From AP-15 sp963846635 (GTDB taxonomy: Bacteria; Pseudomonadota; Alphaproteobacteria; ATCC43930; CGMCC-115725), in NCBI GenBank assembly GCA_963846635.1, contig CAWJXM010000023.1, forward strand, positions 62,001-126,000: DNA of 64,000 nt. Reading direction: 5' to 3'. This document shows, one piece after another, positions 9,593 through 18,288 of the stretch. The notes below the pieces were generated by a model. It worked only from the letters and a program-made list of their open reading frames with translations, was not told the origin of the DNA and searched no databases. The stretch's first letter is position 1. The number at the start of each line of letters is the position of its first letter. Made by a program: the position numbers and the translations under genes.

Positions 9593-10798
9593 TCAGTTCG
9601 CCCGGCGCCGTCGGGGTTCATCCTCTTCTTGCGCAAGATTTTCGATGCGTGTTTGCAAAAAGGCGATGACTGCGGCCTCTTCCGCGGTCATTCCGTCAAT
9701 ATTCTTGTTCAGATAGGTGTGGGTTCGCGCCGCCAATGTGTGCAGCAAAGTCCCATCGAGGTAACCTTCGAGGATCGCCGGATGAATATAGCATTTGCGG
9801 CACACGGCGGCGGTATTGCCGAGATGTTTCGCGACCCGCTCCACGGCTCGGACAATTGTCGACTTCGCGGCCGCAGCGCCGCTGATCTCCGATAACTCCT
9901 GCAGTGCCATCGCAGCGAGATGGGTTCCGGCCCAGGTTCGGAAATCTTTTGCGGTTATCTCTTCGCCGCTGATCTCGCGCAAATATTCGTTGACGTCGGC
10001 AGAATCGACGGTGTGCGGGTTGCCGTCTTCGTCTAGGTATTGGAACAGCTCGTAGCCCGGCAGGTCGCGACAATTCCTGACGATCCGCACGAGCCGACGA
10101 TCGGTGATCCGCCCCTCTTGGCGGATCCCGGCTTTGCCGCGAAAGCTGAGCCGGATCTGATCTCCGGCAATGATCGCATGGTGCCGGCGCAAAGTGGTCA
10201 ACCCAAAGCTGTGATTGGTCTTCGAATATTCTTCATTGCCGACACGGAACAATGTCAGCTCCATCAGGCGCACAATCGCAGCCAATACCCGTTCACGCGG
10301 CAATCCGCGGCGCCGCAAATCAGCCTCGACGCGGGCGCGAATGCGCGGTAGCACGCGGCTGAAAACCAGCATTCGGTGGTATTTCGTCTCATCGCGCGTT
10401 TCGCGCCAGCGCGGGTGATAACGATATTGCTTGCGTCCGCGCGCGTCGCGGCCGGTCGCCTGGATGTGGCCGTTTGGTGAAGGACAGATCCACACATCCG
10501 TCCATGCCGGCGGAATCGCCAAAGATTTGATGCGGCTCAGCGTCTCGACATCGCTGATGAGCTCGCCATGGATGTCGCGATAGTCAAAACCATATTGGGC
10601 TTTATGGCGGGTGATTCCGGGGCTGTCGTCGTTGACATGGCGCAGCCATGCCGCTTTTGCCGCAGTGATTGGATCGTCGAGGATTGCCGATGCGGCCACT
10701 TTCTTTAGAGCAGGCGATGGTACGATCGAAGCTCGCGCCGATCGGCGCTTGGCTCCCGGTGCGCCGCGGCCTCCGTTAAGGTGGTCGGGACACGGCAT
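9593..10798 (-). CDS. DNA topoisomerase IB
   Basis: A 401-residue protein matching bacterial type IB topoisomerases. The N-terminal DNA-binding region has LAIPPAWTDVWICPSPNGHI and GRDARGRKQYRYHPRWR, and the catalytic domain has RVGNEEYSKTNHSFGLTTLR, FRTWAGTHLAAMAL and CRKCYIHPAILEGY. The tyrosine in CRKCYIHP is the expected nucleophile that forms a 3'-phosphotyrosyl bond; the arginines of KQYRYH and RTWAGT and the lysine of RGKAGI fit the rest of the active site. It relaxes supercoils of either sign without ATP. The start is supported by AGGAGG six bases before the ATG. A basic, low-complexity 30-residue N-terminal extension is typical. Confidence 0.92.
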   Translation of the reverse strand: MPCPDHLNGGRGAPGAKRRSARASIVPSPALKKVAASAILDDPITAAKAAWLRHVNDDSPGITRHKAQYGFDYRDIHGELISDVETLSRIKSLAIPPAWTDVWICPSPNGHIQATGRDARGRKQYRYHPRWRETRDETKYHRMLVFSRVLPRIRARVEADLRRRGLPRERVLAAIVRLMELTLFRVGNEEYSKTNHSFGLTTLRRHHAIIAGDQIRLSFRGKAGIRQEGRITDRRLVRIVRNCRDLPGYELFQYLDEDGNPHTVDSADVNEYLREISGEEITAKDFRTWAGTHLAAMALQELSEISGAAAAKSTIVRAVERVAKHLGNTAAVCRKCYIHPAILEGYLDGTLLHTLAARTHTYLNKNIDGMTAEEAAVIAFLQTRIENLAQEEDEPRRRRAN

Positions 10799-10927
10799 GC
10801 TCTACCTCCTGCTGATCTGCTCAGCTAACCGTAAGCAGCTTGCTCGGGTTCCGGGAGTGTTTGCGGCCGGCAGACAGGATCCGCGTTGGAGCCGTGTAGG
10901 AGGCAACGCGGCACTGAAACCTTCCTT

Positions 10928-11887
10928 CTAACGGCGGGGAGCAGCGGCGCGGTGTAGGCGATCGTTGATGGCACGGCCGAGGCCGTGGTTGGGGATCGGC
11001 ATGACGGCGATGCCCGAAAACTCCGGGCGATCGAGTCGCCGCAGCATCGCAAACAAATTGGCGGCGGCCTCGGCGAGGTCGGCAGAATGGCTCAGCCATT
11101 GGACCTCGGCAAAGCCCGCCGGGATATTGGGCCCAAAAGCAAGCAATGCCTCACCGGAGCGAGCCTCGATCACCTCCAGGCGCAGCGGCAATGACGGCGC
11201 GTAGTGGCTCGCCAGCATGCCGGGCGAGCGCGCCGGGCCGGCGGCCGTAGTGGCAATGGCGATCGCACCGAGCGAGGCCTGCAATTGTTCGAGGGTGATC
11301 CCGCCCGGGCGCAGCAGTGCAGGAGCCTCGCCGGTCAGATCGAGCACGGTTGACTCCAAACCGACCTGGGTGCGGCCGGCATCGAGGATCAGCGTTACGG
11401 CATCGCCGAGTTCGGCCGCGACATGCGCGGCCTCGGTCGGGCTCACTCGACCGGAGCGGTTCGCCGACGGGGCGGCGATCGGCCGGCCAGTCGCGTGCAA
11501 AAGGGCTCGCGCAATCGGATGTGCCGGGGTGCGGAGCGCAACCGTGTCGAGCCCGGCGCTCGCCAGCAGCGACAACCCGGCTCCGGCACGCCGAGGTAGA
11601 ACGAGTGTCAGAGGCCCCGGCCAGAATTGCACGGCGATGCCTCGCGCGCGGGCATCGAATTGGGCGAAGGCTTCGGCCTCCTCCAACCCCGGAACATGGA
11701 CAATCAGTGGATTGAAGTGCGGCCGGCCTTTGGCGGAGAAAATGGCAGCGACGGCGCGTTCATTGGTGGCGTCGGCGCCGAGGCCGTAGACGGTCTCGGT
11801 CGGAAACCCGACGAGGGCGCCCGAGCGCAATAGCTCTGCGGCGCGTTCGATAGCTGCCGGCATGGCGGGGACAATCCGAGCGGTCAT
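10928..11887 (-). CDS. Threonylcarbamoyl-AMP synthase, Sua5/YciO/YrdC family
   Basis: A protein of about 319 residues with the YrdC fold (LLRSGALVGFPTETVYGLGA, FSAKGRPHFNPLIVHV, FWPGPLTLVLPRR, TVALRTPAHPIARALL, PIAAPSANRSGRVSPTEAAH) followed by the C-terminal Sua5 domain (SPGMLASHYAPSLPLRL) that separates Sua5 from TsaC. It makes threonylcarbamoyl-AMP from threonine, bicarbonate and ATP, the first step of t6A37 modification of ANN-decoding tRNAs. KGRP and SxNxSG are the nucleotide-binding motifs. The ATG at 11887 is preferred; another ATG eight codons later is possible, as neither has a strong ribosome-binding site. It is divergent from katG. Confidence 0.9.
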   Translation of the reverse strand: MTARIVPAMPAAIERAAELLRSGALVGFPTETVYGLGADATNERAVAAIFSAKGRPHFNPLIVHVPGLEEAEAFAQFDARARGIAVQFWPGPLTLVLPRRAGAGLSLLASAGLDTVALRTPAHPIARALLHATGRPIAAPSANRSGRVSPTEAAHVAAELGDAVTLILDAGRTQVGLESTVLDLTGEAPALLRPGGITLEQLQASLGAIAIATTAAGPARSPGMLASHYAPSLPLRLEVIEARSGEALLAFGPNIPAGFAEVQWLSHSADLAEAAANLFAMLRRLDRPEFSGIAVMPIPNHGLGRAINDRLHRAAAPRR

Positions 11888-11951
11888 CGCGCGACAGTTG
11901 CTACCGCCAGCGCGAGCGCGCGGTATTGACAAACCCTGATGCGGAACCAGT

Positions 11952-11966
11952 TTATAATTGTTCTAA
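11952..11966. promoter_or_regulatory. PerR/Fur-family operator candidate in the Sua5-katG intergenic region
   Basis: The sequence TTATAATTGTTCTAA is an interrupted inverted repeat matching 12 of 15 positions of the PerR box TTATAATnATTATAA. It lies in the 305-base region between two divergent genes, 227 bases before the katG ATG and 65 bases from the Sua5 start. The rest of the region shows no gene. Control of katG by a peroxide-sensing Fur-family repressor is well known, and the remnant of a Fur-family gene lies just past katG. Binding itself is inferred. Confidence 0.5.
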
Positions 11967-12192
11967 ATTGCATCACCCGAGGCTCGTGGAGGCGAAGACC
12001 AAGCTGACAAGTGCGACCGGGATACCGGTCGGCGACACCAGAACAGCCTGACCGCCGGCCCGCGCAGCCTGGGCCTGCTGAGTGCCTGGCAACTATTCAT
12101 CGTGCCGACCGTGAAGCCAAACCTTACACCAGAGTAGTTACGGTCCAAATTCACGGTCCAAGTCAACCACATTGCAAAGAACGGAGAGAAAT

Positions 12193-14403
12193 ATGGACGG
12201 ATATGATGTCGCCAACGCCGGCAAGTGCCCGGTAATGCATGGTGTTCGCCCCCATGAGATTTTCAGAGGCAGGTCGAACCGGGACTGGTGGCCGAACCAG
12301 TTGAACCTCAAAATTCTGCAGCAGAACTCTCCCCTGTCCAATCCCATGGGCAAGGACTTCAGCTACGCTGAGGAGTTCAAGAAGCTCGACTTCCAGGCCC
12401 TGAAGAACGACCTCTTTGCGCTGATGACCCATTCGCAAGACTGGTGGCCGGCCGACTTCGGACATTACGGGCCGCTCTTCATTCGGATGGCGTGGCACAG
12501 TGCCGGCACCTACCGCATCGGTGACGGCCGCGGCGGTGCTGGCTCGGGCACGCAACGCTTTGCGCCGCTCAATAGCTGGCCGGACAACGTGCTCCTCGAC
12601 AGGGCGCGCAGGTTGCTGTGGCCGATCAAGCAGAAGTACGGCAAGACGATCTCCTGGGCCGACCTGATGATCCTCGCAGGCAACTGCGCGCTGGAGTTGA
12701 TGGGCTTCAAAACGTTCGGCTTTGGCGGCGGACGCGAGGATGTCTGGGAGCCCGAAGAGGACATCTATTGGGGCCGCGAAGGCAAGTGGCTGGCGGACGA
12801 GCGCTACACCGGCGACCGTGATCTCGAGAATCCTCTCGCCGCTGTGCAGATGGGTCTGATCTATGTGAACCCGGAAGGGCCGAACGGCAAGCCGGATCCG
12901 CTCGCCGCGGCGCGGGATATCCGCGAGACGTTCAAGCGCATGGCCATGAACGACGAGGAGACCGTGGCACTCATCGCCGGCGGACACACCTTCGGCAAGA
13001 CCCACGGCGCTGCCGATCCGAGCAAGTATGTCGGCCCCGAGCCCGAAGGCGCCTCCATCGAGGAGCAAGGGCTCGGCTGGAAGAACACCTATGGCAGCGG
13101 CAAAGGCGATGACGCGATCGGCAGCGGTCTGGAAGTCATCTGGACCCAGACGCCAACGAAGTGGAGCAACAACTTCTTTTCGAACCTGTTCGGCTACGAA
13201 TGGGAACTGACCAAGAGCCCGGCCGGCGCATATCAGTGGAAACCCAAGGGCGACGCGGGCGCCGGTACCGTGCCGGATCCGCACGACCCGTCGAAACGTC
13301 GTGGGCCCTCCATGCTGACCACGGACCTCGCCTTGCGCGTCGACCCTGTTTACGAAAAGATTTCAAGGAGGTTCTACGAGAATCCGGATCAGCTCGCAGA
13401 CGCGTTTGCCCGGGCGTGGTTCAAGCTGGTGCATCGCGACATGGGCCCGCGCTCGCGCTATCTCGGCCCGGAGGTCCCTGGCGAGGAGTTGCTTTGGCAA
13501 GACCCCGTCCCGGCCGTCACTCATGAACTGATTGACGAGCAGGACATCCGCGCACTCAAGGGCAAAATCCTCGCATCCGGTCTTTCGATCTCCCAATTGG
13601 TTTCGACCGCTTGGGCGTCGGCGGCAACTTTCCGCGGCTCCGATAAGCGCGGTGGGGCAAACGGGGCGCGCATCCGCCTCGCGCCGCAAAAGGATTGGGA
13701 GGTCAACCAGCCGGCCCACCTGACGAACGTGCTTGAAACCCTCGAGGATATCCAAAAGGAGTTCAACGCCGCGCAGACCGGAGGAAAGAAAGTCTCGCTC
13801 GCCGATCTGATCGTCCTCGGTGGCTGCGCCGCCGTCGAGCAGGCTGCAAAGAACGCGGGGCATGACGTACAGGTTCCCTTCACGCCGGGCCGCACGGATG
13901 CCTCGCAGGATCAGACCGACATCGAGTCCTTCGCGGTACTCGAACCGGCCGCGGACGGGTTCCGCAACTACCTCAAGGCCCCATACACTTCGCCAGAAGA
14001 AATGCTGGTCGATCGGGCGCAACTCCTGACGTTGACCGCCCCTGAGATGACAGTTCTCATCGGCGGCATGCGTGTGCTGAATGCGAACTTTGGAAACTCG
14101 CAGCACGGCGTCTTCACCAAGCGCCCCGAGACGCTCACCAACGACTTCTTCGTGAACCTGCTCGACATGGGCACGGTTTGGAAGGCCGTCTCGGAAGCCC
14201 AGGATTTGTTCGAAGGGCGCGATCGCGCGACGGGCGAGCTAAAGTGGACCGGCACTCGTGTCGACCTCATCTTCGGTTCGCACTCCCAGCTCCGAGCCCT
14301 CGCGGAAGTCCATGCCTGTGCCGACTCGCAAGCAGCGTTTGTGCACGACTTCGTGGCTGCTTGGAACAAGGTGATGAACCTGGATCGCTTCGACCTCGCC
14401 TGA
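12193..14403 (+). CDS. katG: Catalase-peroxidase KatG
   Basis: A 736-residue, two-domain haem peroxidase, full length for the family. The distal haem side is RMAWHSAGTYRIGDGRGGAG, with Arg98, Trp101 and His102 in this numbering. The proximal histidine is in LIAGGHTFGKTHGA. The Trp-Tyr-Met adduct partner tyrosine is in MGLIYVNPEGPNG. The degenerate C-terminal domain (LASGLSISQLVSTAWASAAT, then FTPGRTD) is complete. It dismutates H2O2 and acts as a broad peroxidase in the cytoplasm. The ATG at 12193 is chosen over an upstream TTG because GGAGAG lies at a suitable distance. A PerR-like box lies upstream, so peroxide induction is likely. Confidence 0.96.
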   Translation: MDGYDVANAGKCPVMHGVRPHEIFRGRSNRDWWPNQLNLKILQQNSPLSNPMGKDFSYAEEFKKLDFQALKNDLFALMTHSQDWWPADFGHYGPLFIRMAWHSAGTYRIGDGRGGAGSGTQRFAPLNSWPDNVLLDRARRLLWPIKQKYGKTISWADLMILAGNCALELMGFKTFGFGGGREDVWEPEEDIYWGREGKWLADERYTGDRDLENPLAAVQMGLIYVNPEGPNGKPDPLAAARDIRETFKRMAMNDEETVALIAGGHTFGKTHGAADPSKYVGPEPEGASIEEQGLGWKNTYGSGKGDDAIGSGLEVIWTQTPTKWSNNFFSNLFGYEWELTKSPAGAYQWKPKGDAGAGTVPDPHDPSKRRGPSMLTTDLALRVDPVYEKISRRFYENPDQLADAFARAWFKLVHRDMGPRSRYLGPEVPGEELLWQDPVPAVTHELIDEQDIRALKGKILASGLSISQLVSTAWASAATFRGSDKRGGANGARIRLAPQKDWEVNQPAHLTNVLETLEDIQKEFNAAQTGGKKVSLADLIVLGGCAAVEQAAKNAGHDVQVPFTPGRTDASQDQTDIESFAVLEPAADGFRNYLKAPYTSPEEMLVDRAQLLTLTAPEMTVLIGGMRVLNANFGNSQHGVFTKRPETLTNDFFVNLLDMGTVWKAVSEAQDLFEGRDRATGELKWTGTRVDLIFGSHSQLRALAEVHACADSQAAFVHDFVAAWNKVMNLDRFDLA

Positions 14404-14417
14404 TTTTCGCGGGAAGG

Positions 14418-14454
14418 CGTTCGGACGGTGCTGAGGCCCAGCTGCGTCCGAACG
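14418..14454 (+). terminator. Hairpin after katG, terminator candidate
   Basis: CGTTCGGAC and GTCCGAACG form a perfect nine-base-pair stem around a 19-base loop, starting 15 bases after the katG stop. The loop holds a shorter GCTG/CAGC stem. No T-tract follows, so intrinsic termination is only possible; the hairpin could instead protect the mRNA 3' end. Confidence 0.4.
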
Positions 14455-14518
14455 TCAGCTCCGGATAAGTCACAGCATGCTCGCTCGCGGTAAAAAATGA
14501 TAATAGGGAAACGTCGAA

Positions 14519-14719
14519 ATGCTCGATCGACTGGACGCCGCTGGACTGCGCGCCACGCGGACAAGGCGGGTTCTCGCAGCCCTTCTCTTCAACGGCCGCA
14601 ATCGCCACGTTACGGTCGAGCAGCTTCAGGGCGAAGCCATCGCCGCTCGATTTGTAGGCGACCGGAGCGACGGCAAACGATGGCGCGCAACGAAGGCCGA
14701 CCGGCGCGCGCGGTGCTGA
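14519..14719 (+). pseudogene. Fur-family (PerR/Irr-like) regulator, N-terminal remnant
   Basis: The frame begins MLDRLDAAGLRATRTRRVLA and continues ALLFNGRNRHVTVEQLQGEA, a clear match to the N-terminal winged-helix start of Fur/PerR/Irr proteins (AGLRxTRQRxxLxxLLFxxxxRHVTAEQL). After about residue 43 the match ends abruptly: the expected recognition-helix segment (SLATVYNTL) and the metal-binding histidines are missing, and unrelated residues run to a stop at 66 residues. The family length is about 140. It lies 115 bases after katG, where such a regulator would be expected. The peptide alone could not sense metal or dimerise. The junction leads straight into a ParA-like remnant, so a deletion probably fused the two. 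Confidence 0.6.
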
Positions 14720-14932
14720 ACCGGGTGCTACCCCAATCCTCAGCCACCGGGCACATTGCGGGTGAGCTCGCGTAGCTTGGGCTTCCCGTGGCGACAGCAC
14801 GGATCGGCAACCGCGTCGCTCTTGTCCATGCGATGGCGCAAGGTCTGGGCGTGCTCGAAATGGCTGCCGCAACCCCGCCGCCGCCGAAATCGCCGCTCTT
14901 ACGCCGAGCTTCGCGCCGGCTAACGCTACAGC
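14680..14932 (+). pseudogene. ParA-like partition ATPase, C-terminal remnant
   Basis: In one frame the sequence reads GRPARAVLNRVLPQ, SSATGHIAGELA, an in-frame TAG at 14773-14775, then LGLPVATARIGNRVALVHAM and AQGLGVLEM; after a shift of frame it reads AAEIAALT. This order (VLNRV..., LGLPVAPVRIGxRVAFxHA, GxxVxE, KAAEEIxxL) is the C-terminal end of small ParA/VirC1-type ATPases. The Walker A half is absent, so this is a dead fragment with a stop and a frameshift. The identification is by pattern only and moderately sure. It abuts the Fur remnant upstream and faces the MetE-like genes. Confidence 0.42.
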
Positions 14933-16134
14933 TGTTTGCTGGCGAGGGCGGCACCCTGTGCCAGCGCTTCGAGTTTGGCCCAGGCGATCTGCGGGTGGAC
15001 GCGGCCACCGAGGCCGCAATCGGTCGAGGCGATGACCCGCTCGCGGCCGACGAGGTTGGCAAAGCGCAGGATGCGGTCGGCCACCAGCTCGGGGTGCTCG
15101 ACGACATTCGTCGCATGGCTGACGACCCCCGGCAGGATGATCTTGCCGTCGGGCAATTTGACGTCTTGCCAGACCTTCCATTCATGTTCGTGGCGGACAT
15201 TGCCGGCCTCGAACGAATAGGCGCCGGCATTGACCCGCAGCATCACTTCGACGATATCCCGCATCGGGATATCGGTCGTATGCGGGCCATGCCAGCTGCC
15301 CCAGCATAAATGGAAGCGGATGCGGTCCTCGGGCAGGCCGCGCAGCGCGTGGTTGAGCGCTTCGATTCGGACCATCGTGAATTTCTGATATTCTTCGACC
15401 GAGGGCTCGGGATCGATCATGTCCCAGCCGGTCGCGGTCGCCGGGTCGTCGAGCTGCAATATCAAGCCGGCCTCGACAATCGCCTTGTATTCCTCACGCA
15501 TCGCCTCGGCCCAGGCATAGAGGAACTCCTCATCGCTTTGGTAATGCTCGTTGGGGATCCGATAGGCGCTGCCGGGCGCCACCGAGGTCATAAAACCTTC
15601 CTCGACCCCGGCCGCCGCCAATGCGGCCTTAAAATTCTCAATGTCGGTTTTGATTGCGTCTTGGCCGATATAGTTGAGCGGTCCGACGCAGACCGGTCCG
15701 GTTGTCGGCCGTGGCCCCATAAAGACACCTGACTCGCGGTCGGTATAGGCCTCTGCGAACCGCACCCGGTCGCGTCGCCGGACCGCATTCAACAGCACGA
15801 TCTCGCCGGGGCGGGCTTGCCGCGGGGTCACGTAATCGAGGCTCGGCCCGTCGAGCCGGAGCCCCCCGAGCCGCAGGAAGACATAGTTCCACCACGCGCC
15901 ATAATTGACGCGATGCCCGACCGATTTGCCGAACTCGCCATCGCCTGGGACGTCGATACCGACTCGCTTCTGATGGTGAACGACATCGTGCACCGCGGTT
16001 CGCAGGGTCGCCGCGAACGCGGCGGGCTCGATCCCCTTGCCCTCTTCGCGCGCACGGTTTGCTTCGATCAATTCATCCGGTCTCGGCAGGCTCCCGACAT
16101 GGCTCGTCAGGATGTGATCAGTGCTGGTTCTCAT
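14926..16134 (-). CDS. MetE-like cobalamin-independent methionine synthase family protein (copy 2)
   Basis: A 402-residue single-domain protein of the MetE C-terminal / COG0620 family. It starts MRTSTDHILTSHVGSLPRPD and has FHLCWGSWHGPHTTDIPMRD and STDCGLGGRVHPQIAWAKL; His and Cys in HLCWGS and Cys in STDCGLGG are the expected zinc ligands. Stand-alone members act as methyltransferases, CoM-dependent epoxide or alkyl-cleaving enzymes, or have unknown thiol substrates. The N-terminal folate-binding half of true MetE is absent, so de novo methionine synthesis is not assured. It follows its paralogue by 38 bases. The C-terminal halves of the two are much closer in DNA than the N-terminal halves. 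Confidence 0.83.
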   Translation of the reverse strand: MRTSTDHILTSHVGSLPRPDELIEANRAREEGKGIEPAAFAATLRTAVHDVVHHQKRVGIDVPGDGEFGKSVGHRVNYGAWWNYVFLRLGGLRLDGPSLDYVTPRQARPGEIVLLNAVRRRDRVRFAEAYTDRESGVFMGPRPTTGPVCVGPLNYIGQDAIKTDIENFKAALAAAGVEEGFMTSVAPGSAYRIPNEHYQSDEEFLYAWAEAMREEYKAIVEAGLILQLDDPATATGWDMIDPEPSVEEYQKFTMVRIEALNHALRGLPEDRIRFHLCWGSWHGPHTTDIPMRDIVEVMLRVNAGAYSFEAGNVRHEHEWKVWQDVKLPDGKIILPGVVSHATNVVEHPELVADRILRFANLVGRERVIASTDCGLGGRVHPQIAWAKLEALAQGAALASKQL

Positions 16135-16172
16135 GATCTAAGCCGTTGAAAATAGGAATGAGCAAACGACGC

Positions 16173-17384
16173 TCAGCGCCACATTTGTTTGGTGGCAAGC
16201 GCCGCACCCTGCGCCAAGGCTTCGAGCTTGGCCCAGGCGATCTGCGGGTGGATGCGACCACCAAGCCCGCAATCGGTCGAGGCGATGACCCGCTCGCGGC
16301 CGACCAGATTGGCAAACCGCAAGATGCGTTCGGCCACGAGCTCCGGGTGCTCGACGACGTTCGTGGCATGGCTGACGACGCCCGGCAGGATGATCTTGCC
16401 ATCAGGCAATTTGACCTCCTGCCAGACCTTCCATTCGTGCTCGTGGCGGACATTGCCGGCCTCGAATGAATAAGCCTGGGCATCGATCTTCAGCATCACA
16501 TCGACGATGTCGCGCATTGAGATATCGGTCATGTGCGGTCCATGCCAGCTGCCCCAGCACAGATGAAAACGGATGCGGTCTTGCGGCAGCCCGCGGATCG
16601 CATGGTTCAGCGCCTCGACCCGCAGCATCGTAAATTTCTGGTATTCCTCCACCGTCGGTGCCGGATTGATCTGGTCCCAATTCTCGGCGATGCACGGGTC
16701 GTCGAGCTGCAGCACGAGCCCGGCGTCGAGGATCGCCTTATATTCCTCGCGCATCGCGTCGGCGCAGGCGTAGAGCAATTCCTCTTCGGTCTTGTAAAAT
16801 TCATTGCCGATGCGCGAAGCACTGCCCGGCGCAACCGCACTCATAAAGCCTTCCTCGACCCCGGCCGCCGCTAAGGCCTCCGTGAAACGCGCGATGTCGG
16901 CGCGGATCGCGTCATGGCCGGTATAGGTCAGCGGAGCGATGCAGATCGGCGCCGGCGGCCGCGGCCCAGTGGTAATGCCCGAATCGGGATCATTATAGGC
17001 GGCGGCGAATTGCGTGCGATCGCGGCGGTCGCCAAAGCTCGTCAACACGATCTCGCCGGGGCGCGAACGCCGCGGCGTCATCTCGTACAGGCTCGGGCCC
17101 TCGGGATTGAGCCCGCCAAGGCGCTGCCACGAATAGCGCCACCAGGAGCCGTAATTGACCCGCTGGCCCATCGGCTTGCCGAATTCGCCGTCGCCCGGGA
17201 TGTCGATGCCGACCTCTTTCTGATGGCGCACGACCTCTGCCACCGCAGCGCGTCGGGTTTCGTCGAAAGCGCGCTCGTCTATCGCCTCGCCGGTCTCGTG
17301 GGCACGATTGGCGGCAATCAGCGCGTCCGGCCGAGGCAGGCTGCCGGCGTGGCTCGTCAGGATGTGGTCGGTGCTGGCTCGCAA
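16173..17384 (-). CDS. MetE-like cobalamin-independent methionine synthase family protein (copy 1)
   Basis: Paralogue of the next gene downstream, 403 residues, with the same motifs: ASTDHILTSHAGSLPRPD, IDIPGDGEFGKPMGQRVNYG, FHLCWGSWHGPHMTDISMRD and STDCGLGGRIHPQIAWAKL. The zinc ligands in HLCWGS and STDCG are kept. A TTG at 17384 is chosen as the start: GGGGAGG lies five bases before it, and the following residues RASTDHIL line up with RTSTDHIL at the start of the paralogue. An in-frame ATG 24 codons upstream lacks such support. The two genes probably form an operon. The substrate is unknown; alkylated thiols or demethylation of small molecules are possible. Confidence 0.82.
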   Translation of the reverse strand: MRASTDHILTSHAGSLPRPDALIAANRAHETGEAIDERAFDETRRAAVAEVVRHQKEVGIDIPGDGEFGKPMGQRVNYGSWWRYSWQRLGGLNPEGPSLYEMTPRRSRPGEIVLTSFGDRRDRTQFAAAYNDPDSGITTGPRPPAPICIAPLTYTGHDAIRADIARFTEALAAAGVEEGFMSAVAPGSASRIGNEFYKTEEELLYACADAMREEYKAILDAGLVLQLDDPCIAENWDQINPAPTVEEYQKFTMLRVEALNHAIRGLPQDRIRFHLCWGSWHGPHMTDISMRDIVDVMLKIDAQAYSFEAGNVRHEHEWKVWQEVKLPDGKIILPGVVSHATNVVEHPELVAERILRFANLVGRERVIASTDCGLGGRIHPQIAWAKLEALAQGAALATKQMWR

Positions 17385-17591
17385 GGTGTCCTCCCCATGT
17401 GGTCGAAGAGCGAATTCGACACCGCTCGGCTTGCGGGCGATTGTAGCACTCGGCAACTGATTTTAGTGCCGCTTGGCGCGCAGCTTAAAGCCGCGCCCGA
17501 ACTGCTGCTAGAAGTGCAAGCTTCCCTCTTGAAAAATTATAGCGGCGGCGAGGTCATAGACCGATCGACGCCGCCTCGTTGAACCTCGATC

Positions 17592-18086
17592 ATGCCGAAT
17601 GTGGAGAAAGATCTGCGGTTCTTGTGCGACGAGATGCTGCGTGGCCTCGGCCGATGGCTGCGGGCGGCCGGTTATGACACCATCATTGCCGAGGGCGGGC
17701 TCCCTGACCGCGCTCTCGCCCTACGCTGTGCCAAAGAGGAGCGGATTTTGCTTACCAAAGACCGGCAGCTTGCCAGTATCGCAAAAGCGATGGCCTCGGT
17801 TTTGCTGGTGCCGGGCGACGGTATTGATGCCGCCGCCCGGGCGTTGCGCGCCGCTCTCGGTATCGATTGGCAGCACGCGCCGTTCACCCGGTGCCTTGTC
17901 GACAACCAGCTGCTCGCGGCGGCGTCGAGAGAGGCGGCAGCGCTGGTGCCCGAACAATCGCGCGCCGCCGGTGGTCCGTTGCGACAATGCCCCGAATGCG
18001 GTCGCCTTTATTGGCCCGGAGGACACGTCCGGCGCATGCAACAGCGACTGGTTGCCTGGCAAGAGGGGGCGATCCTACCCAGCTAA
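17592..18086 (+). CDS. Mut7-C RNase domain protein
   Basis: A 164-residue protein with the Mut7-C layout (PF01927). The PIN-like N-terminal part reads LRFLCDEMLRGLGRWLRAAG, ILLTKDRQLA and VPGDG. The C-terminal zinc ribbon has CPECGRLYWPGGHVRRMQQR, where the first two cysteines are present and the second metal pair appears reduced to His/other residues. Such proteins are predicted RNases and often stand alone in bacteria. Acidic residues in CDEML and the TKD motif fit the PIN catalytic site. The ATG start follows the Mut7-C consensus (KFLCDEMLGRLARWLR). It is transcribed divergently from the MetE-like pair. Confidence 0.82.
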   Translation: MPNVEKDLRFLCDEMLRGLGRWLRAAGYDTIIAEGGLPDRALALRCAKEERILLTKDRQLASIAKAMASVLLVPGDGIDAAARALRAALGIDWQHAPFTRCLVDNQLLAAASREAAALVPEQSRAAGGPLRQCPECGRLYWPGGHVRRMQQRLVAWQEGAILPS

Positions 18087-18288
18087 CAAGCACGGATCAG
18101 CCGCGGCCGGTGAGCGCAGCGGCGGAAAGTCAGCGCCAAAGCGCGCGGGATGGATGGCCCCGCGCCTCCGCCGCCGGTGGTTAGCCGCCGGGAGTAACGC
18201 CTTGGCGCTTGTGGGCGGGGCAAAGGCCGCGATACCCCCGCCGCTCCTCCGGCTCCGGCGCCAGTCGGTGAGCGGAGAGGTTGAACGC

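Noticed and set aside
13363..14106. Long minus-strand open frame opposite katG
   Set aside because: It is the antisense image of highly conserved katG codons in a G+C-rich genome; no ribosome-binding site or family pattern.
14430..14443. GCTGAGGCCCAGCT shared with 46225-46238 as an interspersed repeat
   Set aside because: A short self-complementary G+C-rich 14-mer, one copy overlapping the hppA stop; two occurrences do not make a repeat family.
14267..15181. Minus-strand frame of about 300 codons between katG and the MetE-like gene
   Set aside because: It overlaps the 3' end of katG and the end of the MetE-like gene in the wrong frames, and is Arg-rich without motifs.
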